Assembly (NCBI GenBank): GCA_011523795.1 | Contig: WTFY01000010.1 | Coordinates: 219,692-283,691, forward strand | DNA from: Gammaproteobacteria bacterium | GTDB taxonomy: Bacteria > Pseudomonadota > Gammaproteobacteria > UBA4575 | Reading direction: 5' to 3' | Length of the DNA: 64,000 nucleotides | In this document: positions 51,321-59,481 of the stretch, piece by piece | How positions within the stretch are numbered: the first letter of the stretch is position 1 | Layout of the letters: every line of letters starts with the position of its first letter | Notes under the pieces: generated by a model | What the model was told of the DNA's origin: nothing | The model's database searches: none | The model's input: the letters and a program-made list of their open reading frames with translations, nothing else | Made by a program: the position numbers and the translations under genes

Positions 51321-52430
51321 ATGAAGATCGGCATTCCCAAGGAGACCAAGGCGGACGAGTACCGGGTCGCGCTGCTGCCGGTGGGTGCGCAACTGCTGGC
51401 GGCGGATGGCCATGAGGTGTACATCGAGACCCATGCCGGGCGCGGCAGCGGATACCATGACAGCGAGTACCGCGAGGCCGGCGCGCAGGTGGTGGACTCG
51501 GCAGATGCCGTCATGGAGGCGTGCGAACTGCTGGTCAAGGTCAAGGAACCCCAGCCCGGAGAACTGGAACGCTACCCGCCTTCGCTCATCGTCTTCGGCT
51601 ATTTCCACTTTGCGGGCTCGAGGACCCTCACGGAATCGTGCCTGGACCGCTCTATCACGGCGCTTGCCTATGAGACGCTCACGGACGCCCGCGGCGAGCT
51701 GCCGCTGCTCAAGCCCATGAGCGAGGTGGCCGGGAAGATGTCCATCCAGGAGGGTGCGAAATGCCTGGAAAAGCCGTTTATGGGACGGGGCATCCTGCTC
51801 GGGGGGGTCGCAGGCGTGCCGCCTGCCAACGTGCTGGTGCTGGGCGCGGGCGTGGTCGGGGCCAACGCCGCGAAGGTGGCCGCCGGACTGGGCGCCAATG
51901 TCACGATCATGGACATCGACATCGAGAAGCTCCGCCACATCGACGAAATCATGCCGGACAATGTCACCACCGTCTATTCCGATCCCCACGCGGTGCGCCA
52001 GTTTGCCTTGCAGGCGGACCTGGTGATCGGCGCGCTGCTGATTCCCGGCGCACGCGCCCCGAGGCTGATCCGCCGCGACATGCTGAAGGAAATGAAGCGG
52101 GGTGCCGTGCTGGTCGACGTGTCCATCGATCAGGGCGGGTGCTTTGAGACCAGCCGCCCGACCTCGCACCGCGACCCGGTGTACGTGATCGATGACATCG
52201 TTCACTACTGTGTTCCCAATATCCCGGGCGCGGTCGGCCGCACCAGCAGCCAGGCGCTGTGCAACGCCACCCTGCCGTACGTGCGCAAGCTGGCCGGGCT
52301 GGGACTGAATGCGTTTCTCGAGTCGGACCGGGGCCTGCGCCAGGCCCTGAACGTGCATGCGGGAGCCCTGTGCCACCCGGGCGTGGCCGGTGCATTCCCG
52401 GATTTGCCGAGCCGTGCAGACGCCGGGTGA
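51321..52430 (+). CDS. ald: Alanine dehydrogenase
   Basis: 369 residues, the usual length. It has MKIGIPKETKADEYRVALLP VG with the substrate Arg/Lys, KVKEPQPGE, the Rossmann turn VLVLGAGVVGANAAKVAAGL GANVTIMDID, and DVSIDQGGCFETSRPTSHRD PVY. It converts L-alanine and NAD+ to pyruvate, ammonia and NADH, reversibly. Sitting 5 bp after aceF it would feed pyruvate straight into the dehydrogenase complex, so the operon can turn alanine into acetyl-CoA. This fits the aap uptake system elsewhere in the window. Confidence 0.95.
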   Translation: MKIGIPKETKADEYRVALLPVGAQLLAADGHEVYIETHAGRGSGYHDSEYREAGAQVVDSADAVMEACELLVKVKEPQPGELERYPPSLIVFGYFHFAGSRTLTESCLDRSITALAYETLTDARGELPLLKPMSEVAGKMSIQEGAKCLEKPFMGRGILLGGVAGVPPANVLVLGAGVVGANAAKVAAGLGANVTIMDIDIEKLRHIDEIMPDNVTTVYSDPHAVRQFALQADLVIGALLIPGARAPRLIRRDMLKEMKRGAVLVDVSIDQGGCFETSRPTSHRDPVYVIDDIVHYCVPNIPGAVGRTSSQALCNATLPYVRKLAGLGLNAFLESDRGLRQALNVHAGALCHPGVAGAFPDLPSRADAG

Positions 52431-52565
52431 TCCGCTGCAATGCCGCGGGACCGGGTCGGCAGGAAACCGGTCCGCCTGCCGGTCTGTGCATGCGTCCCGT
52501 GACCGGCCGTGACGGCCGGGCAACCGGGTCAACCTGAAACCATCCCGTACCGGACAGGAAACAAC

Positions 52566-54467
52566 ATGGGTTACACACCGGATTTCGACATGGATGACCA
52601 GCCTGCGGCCAGGGAGCATACCGGTACCGCCTTCGGCGAGATCCTCAGGCGGCGAGTCAGTCGCCGGGGCGTGCTGAAAGGATCCGCCCTGCTGGGCCTG
52701 CAGGCATCGTGGCCGGGTTTCGCGCGTGCGCCCGGCGCAAGCGGGCGGCCCTCGTTTCGGGAGCTGGCCCATGGCCTGGACGAGACATTGCACGTGGCGG
52801 AAGGCTATTCCTGCCAGGTGCTGCTGCGCTGGGGTGACCCGCTGTTTCCCGATGCGCCGGCATTCGACCCGGCGAACCAGAACCCGGATGCCCAGGGCAG
52901 GCAGTTCGGCTACAACAACGATTTCGTGGAATGGCTGCCCCTGCCTCGCAGCGGGGATTCGTCGGTGTCCGGGCTACTCGTGGTCAACCACGAGTTTGCG
53001 AGCAGTTCCATGATGCACCCGGGTGCGCCGCGCGCGAGGGACCTCGCACGGGACCAGGTGGACACGGAGATGCAAGCCCTGGGCCTTTCGGTCGTAGAAG
53101 TCCGCAGGCAGGGAGGCACCTGGCAGGCTCAGCGTGCATCCGCTTACAACCGGCGCATCACGCCGCATACCGTCATGCGCTTTTCCGGGCCCGCACAAGG
53201 GGTCCGCAGGGTCCGCACGTCGTTCTCCCCGCAGGGCATACAGACCCTGGGCACCTTTGGCAACTGTGCGGGCAGCCGCACGCCCTGGGGGACGGTGCTC
53301 ACGGCCGAGGAAAACGTGCAGTCCTATTTCACGGGAGAGGCGAAATCCACGGAGGAGCAACGGGGCTACGAGCGGTTTGGCATGCTAGGGACCCGAACGG
53401 CGAGGTCCGCCTGGGGACGGTTCCATGAACGCTGGGACCTGGACCGGCATCCCCGTGCGGGATTGCATGCAGGATGGGTCGTCGAGATCGACCCGTATGA
53501 TCCAGCGTTCATGCCCGTCAAGCGCACGGCGCTCGGCCGGTGCAAGCACGAAGGATGCGGGATCGTCGTCAACCGGGACGGCCGCGTGGCCGTGTACATG
53601 GGCGACGACCAGCGCTTCGAGTACATCTATCGTTTCGTCAGCCGGGAGCCATACCGGCCCGGGGACCCGGCGCACAACCTTTCCCTGCTGGACGACGGCG
53701 AGTTGTCGGTGGCCGAGTTCACCGAGCACGGAACGCTCGTCTGGCACCCTCTGGTATGGGGTTTCGCACCGCATACCTATGCCAACGGGTTTGCCAGCCA
53801 GGCCGACGTGGTGATCGATATGCGCCGCGCGGCCGACCTGGTGGGTGCGACGCCGATGGACCGCCCGGAAGAGATCAAGGTTGACCCGCTCACGGGCCAT
53901 GTGTTCGCGGTGCTGACGAACAATACCCGGCGCGTCCGCGAGGAGGTGGACCCGGCCAATCCCCGCCCGGCCAACCGCCATGGACACATCCTCGAACTGG
54001 TACCCCCCGAACGGGATCACAGTGCCCGGGAGTACCGCTGGGAGCCGTTTGTCCTCGCGGGCAACCCGGACGACCCGCAGGACCATGCCCGGTATCATGC
54101 CGGCGTGAGCCCGAACGGCTGGTTCTCGAACCCGGACAACTGCACGTTCGACAGGACAGGCAGGCTGTGGATTGCAACGGACGGCTTCAACGACGAGGGC
54201 ATCGCCGATGGCATCTGGGTCTGTGCCTCGACCGGCCCGGACCGTGCCCTGCCGAAACACTTCCTGCGGGCACCGGTGGGCGCGGAAATCTGCAGCCCCT
54301 GCTTCACGCCGGACCACAGGACGATGTTCTGTTCCGTGCAGCATCCAGGCGAGGGTTCCGGCTATGACGAGCCTTCAACGCGCTGGCCGGATTTTGACGA
54401 GCACCTGCCGCCGCGGCCTTCCGTGATCGCGGTGATGCACGATCAGGGAGGGGAGATCGGGAGCTGA
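52566..54467 (+). CDS. phoX: PhoX-type alkaline phosphatase (DUF839), Tat-exported
   Basis: 633 residues from the ATG at 52566. A Tat-type signal is at about 29-50 (RRVSRRGVLKGSALLGLQAS W). The body has SGLLVVNHEFASSSMMHPGA P, NCAGSRTPWGTVLTAEENVQ SYF, DGRVAVYMGDDQRFEYIYRF VS and FSNPDNCTFDRTGRLWIATD GFND, all typical of PhoX. PhoX enzymes need Ca2+ and Fe, fold in the cytoplasm and are exported by Tat to release phosphate from organic esters. No clear Pho box was found. Confidence 0.9.
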   Translation: MGYTPDFDMDDQPAAREHTGTAFGEILRRRVSRRGVLKGSALLGLQASWPGFARAPGASGRPSFRELAHGLDETLHVAEGYSCQVLLRWGDPLFPDAPAFDPANQNPDAQGRQFGYNNDFVEWLPLPRSGDSSVSGLLVVNHEFASSSMMHPGAPRARDLARDQVDTEMQALGLSVVEVRRQGGTWQAQRASAYNRRITPHTVMRFSGPAQGVRRVRTSFSPQGIQTLGTFGNCAGSRTPWGTVLTAEENVQSYFTGEAKSTEEQRGYERFGMLGTRTARSAWGRFHERWDLDRHPRAGLHAGWVVEIDPYDPAFMPVKRTALGRCKHEGCGIVVNRDGRVAVYMGDDQRFEYIYRFVSREPYRPGDPAHNLSLLDDGELSVAEFTEHGTLVWHPLVWGFAPHTYANGFASQADVVIDMRRAADLVGATPMDRPEEIKVDPLTGHVFAVLTNNTRRVREEVDPANPRPANRHGHILELVPPERDHSAREYRWEPFVLAGNPDDPQDHARYHAGVSPNGWFSNPDNCTFDRTGRLWIATDGFNDEGIADGIWVCASTGPDRALPKHFLRAPVGAEICSPCFTPDHRTMFCSVQHPGEGSGYDEPSTRWPDFDEHLPPRPSVIAVMHDQGGEIGS

Positions 54468-54485
54468 AGCTCTGGAAAGGCGGGC

Positions 54486-54785
54486 TTAGTTCGTCTTAGC
54501 AGGGTGGACGAACGGATCGGTCCACGGGGCCCGCTGCATGAACTCCGAGAACTCGACCCGGCTGATCGAGCCGTTTGCATTCTCGTCAAAACGGCGGAAA
54601 ATCTCGGGCTCGGCTAGGTTGTGGACCGCCTTGGCCTCGTGCGGGTCAAGGCGCTCATTGCGATCGAGGTCTGCCCCCCAGAACAGGCCGCCTTCCAGTC
54701 CCATTCCGCCTCCACCGCCGGACATGCTGGCGATAGCCGCTGCAGGGACCAGTGCCAGCCACGCGAAGAGTACGATGGATTTCAT
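54486..54785 (-). CDS. Small exported EF-hand protein
   Basis: 99 residues with a signal peptide (MKSIVLFAWLALVPAAAIA) and a Gly-rich stretch. Two EF-hand-like loops follow, DLDRNERLDPHEA and DENANGSISRVEF; the second fits the 12-residue DxNxNGxIxxxE loop best. It probably binds calcium in the periplasm. It is convergent with phoX, whose product is Ca2+-dependent, 18 bp away; a working link is only a guess. Confidence 0.78.
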   Translation of the reverse strand: MKSIVLFAWLALVPAAAIASMSGGGGGMGLEGGLFWGADLDRNERLDPHEAKAVHNLAEPEIFRRFDENANGSISRVEFSEFMQRAPWTDPFVHPAKTN

Positions 54786-55035
54786 GTTCAGGCGCCCTCC
54801 TCTCAGGATCGGTTCCGGTAGATTCAGGATATCACCGCAGAGGCCCTGGATGAAGCCTGCATGCTGCCTGCCGCTTTGTCACGCTGTGGTGCCAGCGTGA
54901 CAATACCGCCTTGATGATACGGCGAGTCGATCGCTATACTTGCGGGCAGCACGGTTCCTGCATGCGTTGCAGCCGGTTGCACCTTCACCGCAGGATTCGC
55001 CAGGTCACCACCACTTTGAGAAGGCTCTACAGGAC

Positions 55036-56136
55036 ATGACAAGCACGGTCAAAAAGGATGAGGCACATGTCGTGTTCCGCGGGGTGGACAAGACCTACGA
55101 CGGCAAGACGATGGTGGTGCGGGATCTCGACCTTCACGTGGAACGAGGCGAGTTCTTCACGCTGCTCGGTCCGTCCGGGTCCGGCAAGACGACCTGCCTG
55201 ATGATGCTGGCCGGCTTTGAAGCCTCCACCTCGGGCGAGATCACCATCGACGGGCGCCCCGTTCACAACCTGCCGCCGCGCAAGCGGGGTATTGGCATGG
55301 TATTCCAAAACTACGCCCTCTTTCCGAACATGACGGTGGGACAGAATCTCTCCTTCCCGCTGGAGGTCAGGGGCATTCCCGCGTCCGACCGGGCAGAGCG
55401 CGTACGCCGCACGCTTGCCATGGTTCGCCTGGAGGGCATGGAGAACCGTCGCCCGGGTGAACTCTCGGGAGGCCAGCAGCAGCGCGTTGCCATCGCCCGT
55501 GCACTCGTGTTCGAACCGTCCCTGGTGCTCATGGATGAGCCGCTCGGGGCACTGGACAGGCGGCTGCGGGAGGAGTTGCAGTTCGAGATCCGCAACATCC
55601 AGCAGGAACTCGGGCTGACCGTCGTGTATGTCACGCATGACCAGCAGGAGGCCATGGCGATGTCGACCCGGGTAGCCGTCTTTCACAGGGGCCAGGTGCA
55701 GCAGATTGCCACGCCCGAAGTCCTCTATGAAGAACCCGAACGGGAATTTGTCGCGCGCTTCATCGGGGACAACAATATCCTGCGTGGTCATGTCCTGTCC
55801 GCGGACGAGGGTCAGTGCATCGTCGATACACCGGGTGGTGAGGTCAAGGCGTTTCCCGTATACCGCTGCCGCCCCGGTGAAAAGGTGGCGCTTGCCATCC
55901 GTCCCGAACGGGTCGGACTTGCCCAGCCCCGCACCTACAGCAACGAGTTCGAGGTCGACCTCCGTGATATACTTTTCGTGGGAGATCACCTGCGCATGCG
56001 GGTCAAGGTTTGCGGCAATTCGAACTTTATCATCAAGCTGCCGAACATTGCGGGGCACGGGGCCGTACTGAAGGGTGATCGCGTGCGCATCGGTTGGGGA
56101 ATCATGGACTGCCGTGCGCTTCCTGACGAGGAGTAG
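55036..56136 (+). CDS. potA: Polyamine-type ABC transporter ATP-binding protein
   Basis: 366 residues from the ATG at 55036 (MTSTVKKDEAHVVFRGVDKT YDG). Walker A is GPSGSGKTT (45-53), the Q-loop is GMVFQNYALFPNMT, the signature [15 protein letters not shown], Walker B LVLMDEPLGALD, and a TOBE domain is at the C-terminus (about 280-366). This layout is that of the PotA/PotG branch. It is first of a four-gene operon with a binding protein and two permeases. The substrate could be putrescine, spermidine or a related amine. Confidence 0.87.
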   Translation: MTSTVKKDEAHVVFRGVDKTYDGKTMVVRDLDLHVERGEFFTLLGPSGSGKTTCLMMLAGFEASTSGEITIDGRPVHNLPPRKRGIGMVFQNYALFPNMTVGQNLSFPLEVRGIPASDRAERVRRTLAMVRLEGMENRRPGELSGGQQQRVAIARALVFEPSLVLMDEPLGALDRRLREELQFEIRNIQQELGLTVVYVTHDQQEAMAMSTRVAVFHRGQVQQIATPEVLYEEPEREFVARFIGDNNILRGHVLSADEGQCIVDTPGGEVKAFPVYRCRPGEKVALAIRPERVGLAQPRTYSNEFEVDLRDILFVGDHLRMRVKVCGNSNFIIKLPNIAGHGAVLKGDRVRIGWGIMDCRALPDEE

Positions 56137-56198
56137 CCCCGGGCCGGGCCCGCACAGGCGGTGAGACGTGTAGGCAGCCGGACAATTGGGGGAATGCT

Positions 56199-57323
56199 AT
56201 GAAGAAGAATCAAGCGAAGCGAAGAAGTCCCCGGTACGGGGTGGTTGGCTGGACAGCCGGTGCCGTGCTGGCGTGTCTGACCGGCCTGCCCGGGGTCACT
56301 ATGGGCGCCGAATCGATCACGGTGGTTTCCTGGGGCGGCTCCTATGCCAGGGCCTGGGAGAAGGCGATCCTTGAGCCTTTCACGGCCGAGACGGGTGTCG
56401 AGGTGCGCCTGGAGAGCTTCAACGGCGGCCTGGCCCAGGTCAGGGCGCAGGTCGAGACGGGCAACGTGCACTGGGACATCGTGGATCTCGAGTTCGCGGA
56501 CCTTGCACGCGGATGTGACGAGGGCCTGTTCGAGTTCGTCGATATCGACCAGTTGCCCCCGGCACCCGACGGCACCCTGGCGCGAGTGGATTACTTCGAC
56601 GGGACGTATTCGGACTGCGGCGGTGGCGGAATCTTCTACTCGACGATCTATGCTTACAACACCAAGAGTTTTCCCGGCGAGAAGCCGTCCACCATCGAGG
56701 ACTATTTCGATCTCGGGAAGTTTCCGGGCCGTCGGGGCATGCGCCGCACCCCCGGGGTGAACCTCGAGTTCGCGCTCATGGCGGACGGGGTCCCTCCGGG
56801 CGAGGTGTACGAGGTGCTCGACACGCCGGAGGGCCTGGACCGTGCGTTTCGCAAGCTGGACACGATCAAGGATCATATCGTCTGGTGGGAGGCCGGTGCC
56901 CAGCCGCCGCAGATGCTGGCCGACCAGGAGGTGGTGATGAGCACGGCCTACAACGGCAGGATCTTCAACGCCCAGGTGATCGAGAACCAGCCGCTGGTGA
57001 TCGTCTGGGATGGCCAGGTGCTCGATTACGGCCAGATCGCGATCGTGACCGGGACGCCTAACATGGAGTTGTCGAGGGAATTCCTGCAGTATGCTTCCCG
57101 GGTGGAGTCGATGGCGGCGATAGGGCGTTACATTGCGTACAGTCCGACCCGCCATTCGGGTGTTGATCTGTTCACCACGCATGCGGAGACGGGGGTGGAG
57201 ATGCGCCCGCACATGCCGAGTGCGCCGGAGAACCTGAAACGTGCGTTGCGCAACGACTGGGAGTGGTGGAGCGATAACGCGGAGGAAGTGCACGAGCGGT
57301 TTAGCGCGTGGCTCAATCGCTGA
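56199..57323 (+). CDS. potD: Polyamine-type periplasmic binding protein
   Basis: 374 residues with a signal peptide (about 14-37, VVGWTAGAVLACLTGLPGVT MGAES). The PotD/PotF-like domain starts ITVVSWGGSYARAWEKAILE PF, and continues VRAQVETGNVHWDIVDLEFA D and FYSTIYAYNTKSFPGEKPST IEDYFDLGKFPGRRGMRR. The C-terminus is RNDWEWWSDNAEEVHERFSA WL. It binds the substrate and hands it to the permeases downstream. The subfamily is COG0687-like and its ligand is not certain. Confidence 0.86.
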   Translation: MKKNQAKRRSPRYGVVGWTAGAVLACLTGLPGVTMGAESITVVSWGGSYARAWEKAILEPFTAETGVEVRLESFNGGLAQVRAQVETGNVHWDIVDLEFADLARGCDEGLFEFVDIDQLPPAPDGTLARVDYFDGTYSDCGGGGIFYSTIYAYNTKSFPGEKPSTIEDYFDLGKFPGRRGMRRTPGVNLEFALMADGVPPGEVYEVLDTPEGLDRAFRKLDTIKDHIVWWEAGAQPPQMLADQEVVMSTAYNGRIFNAQVIENQPLVIVWDGQVLDYGQIAIVTGTPNMELSREFLQYASRVESMAAIGRYIAYSPTRHSGVDLFTTHAETGVEMRPHMPSAPENLKRALRNDWEWWSDNAEEVHERFSAWLNR

Positions 57324-58504
57324 GGGGTGCCAGGATTCGTGCGGCAGCCCTGACGCTGCCGCTGGTGATCTTCATCACCGTCACCTTTTTCGTGCCGCTC
57401 GGCTCGATGCTGACCCGCAGTTTTCACTCGCCGCAGGTCGCCGATGCACTGCCGCGCACCCTGGCGTTGCTGGAAGACTGGGACGGCCAGTCCGGCCCGC
57501 AAGAGGAGACGTTCCGGACGCTTGGGGAGGAGTTCCGCTCGCTCGCTAAGCAACGCAAGCTGGGGGGTGTCGCAACGCGGATCAACCGCCTTGAGAGTGG
57601 CATGCGCAGCACCATCCTGAAGACGGCCCGCAAACTGCGCCGTGACCAGCCGGAATCCTGGCGCGAGGCCATGGTTGCTGCGGACGAAGCCTGGGGAGAG
57701 GCCGGTACCTGGCGCGCGCTGCGCCGCGCCGGAGAACGGTTCACGCTGCAACATTACCTCAATGCCCTCGACCTGGACCGGGACGATGCGGGCCGGATCG
57801 TCACGCAGCCTCCGGAACGGCGCATCTACCTGCCGCTGCTGTGGCGCACCCTGGTCGTCAGCCTTGCCATTACCGTCATATGCCTCGTGCTGGGCTACCC
57901 GGTGGCCTACCTGATCGCGAATTCATCCCCGGCACGTTCGAACCTCCTGCTGTTGCTGGTGCTGCTGCCGTTCTGGACCTCGCTGCTGGTACGCACCACT
58001 TCCTGGATCGTTCTCCTCCAGAACCAGGGGGTGGTCAATGACCTGCTGGTGGCGATCGGCATCCTGGGCGATGACGGCCGTATCGCGATGGTCTACAACA
58101 TGACCGGAACGCTGATCGCGATGACGCAGATCCTGCTGCCGTTCATGATACTGCCGCTGTTTGCCGTAATGCGCACCGTCTCGCCCCAGCACCTGCGGGC
58201 CGCCTCGAGCCTCGGTGCGACGTTCCGACAGGGGTTCCTGCGCGTCTACTGGCCACAGACCCTTCCCGGTGTCGCGGCGGGTTCACTCCTCGTCTTCATC
58301 CTGTCCATCGGCTACTACATCACCCCCGCGCTGGTGGGGGGGCGTACCGGTCAACTGATTTCGAACATGATTGCCTATCACATGCAGCAGTCCCTCAACT
58401 GGGGGCTTGCTGCAGCGCTTGGCGTCATCCTGCTGGCCACTGTGGGGCTGTTCTACTTCGTATATGATCGCCTGGTGGGCATCGAGGGAATGAGGTTCTC
58501 GTGA
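57308..58504 (+). CDS. potB: Polyamine-type ABC transporter permease (PotB/PotH-like)
   Basis: 398 residues from a GTG at 57308, overlapping the previous gene by 16 bp. After the first helix (LTLPLVIFITVTFFVPLGSM L) a long insertion of about 140 residues (to about 170) sits on the periplasmic side, as in some PotB/PotH-like permeases. The core then follows with an EAA-type loop (LRAASSLGATFRQGFLRVYW PQTLPGVAAG). Its stop overlaps the next start. Confidence 0.86.
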   Translation: MAQSLRGARIRAAALTLPLVIFITVTFFVPLGSMLTRSFHSPQVADALPRTLALLEDWDGQSGPQEETFRTLGEEFRSLAKQRKLGGVATRINRLESGMRSTILKTARKLRRDQPESWREAMVAADEAWGEAGTWRALRRAGERFTLQHYLNALDLDRDDAGRIVTQPPERRIYLPLLWRTLVVSLAITVICLVLGYPVAYLIANSSPARSNLLLLLVLLPFWTSLLVRTTSWIVLLQNQGVVNDLLVAIGILGDDGRIAMVYNMTGTLIAMTQILLPFMILPLFAVMRTVSPQHLRAASSLGATFRQGFLRVYWPQTLPGVAAGSLLVFILSIGYYITPALVGGRTGQLISNMIAYHMQQSLNWGLAAALGVILLATVGLFYFVYDRLVGIEGMRFS

Positions 58505-59349
58505 TGGCTGTCGGCAGGGCAAGCTTCACACTGGGAGAGCGCCTGGAGCGGGGTCTGCATCTTGCGTTCTGCATGGCGGTGTTTGCATTCCTGATCGCCC
58601 CCATGCTGATCGTGGTGCCGCTGAGTTTCAATGCCGAGCCTTATTTCACTTTCACGGAAGGCATGCTGAGCCTTGACCCTGACGCCTATTCCCTGCGCTG
58701 GTACCGTAACGTGATCGGGGATGGCGAGTGGCGTCATGCACTCGTCAACAGCCTCGTGATCGGGGTGTCGGCAACGTTCATCGCCACGGTGCTCGGCGTG
58801 CTGGCCGCCCTGGGCCTGTCCAGTCCCTACATGCCGAGCCGGCAGATCGTGATGGGTCTGCTGATCTCGCCGATGGTGACGCCCATCATCGTGTCTGCCG
58901 CAGGCATGTTCTTCTTCTATTCCGAACTTGGGCTCGGGCAGACGCACCTGAGCCTGATCCTGGCTCATGCGGCACTCGGAACCCCCTTCGTCGTGATTAC
59001 CGTGACGGCCACCCTGTCCGGGTTCGACACCAACCTTTCACGTGCCGCATCGAGCCTGGGCGCCGGTCCAATCGTCATCTTCAGGCGTGTGCAGTTGCCC
59101 ATTATCGCACCCGGAGTGATTGCAGGCGCCCTGTTCGCGTTTGCAACGTCGTTCGACGAGATCGTTACCGTGCTGTTTTTGGGAGGACTGGACCAGCGTA
59201 CCCTGCCAAGGCAGATGTGGGCCGGCATTCGTGAACAGATCAGCCCGGAGATTCTTGCGGTCGCCACTTGCCTGATGGTGTTTGCCGTACTGTTGCTGAT
59301 CACAGTGGAATGGCTGCGGCGCAGGGGGGTGCGCCATGCAAACAGGTAG
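58501..59349 (+). CDS. potC: Polyamine-type ABC transporter permease (PotC/PotI-like)
   Basis: 282 residues from GTG 58501 (or ATG 58504). It has about six helices (LAFCMAVFAFLIAPMLIVVP LSF first). The loop LSRAASSLGAGPIVIFRRVQ LPIIAPGVIAGALFAFATSF DEIVTVLFL is the usual PotC signature, with the conserved SFDE. It pairs with the previous permease. Following 132 bp downstream is putA; the transporter could bring in amines or amino acids whose breakdown joins the GABA and proline routes. Confidence 0.88.
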   Translation: MMAVGRASFTLGERLERGLHLAFCMAVFAFLIAPMLIVVPLSFNAEPYFTFTEGMLSLDPDAYSLRWYRNVIGDGEWRHALVNSLVIGVSATFIATVLGVLAALGLSSPYMPSRQIVMGLLISPMVTPIIVSAAGMFFFYSELGLGQTHLSLILAHAALGTPFVVITVTATLSGFDTNLSRAASSLGAGPIVIFRRVQLPIIAPGVIAGALFAFATSFDEIVTVLFLGGLDQRTLPRQMWAGIREQISPEILAVATCLMVFAVLLLITVEWLRRRGVRHANR

Positions 59350-59481
59350 GGATTGACCCCTGCAGGTCCCGACCCTGTCCGCACCAGAACCGTTGGGCAG
59401 AACGGGCCTCGTCATCCATCACCCGGGTTCCGACAGAAACTGGTGGTCAATCATGCGTGAAAATCCATACACTATGGATTG

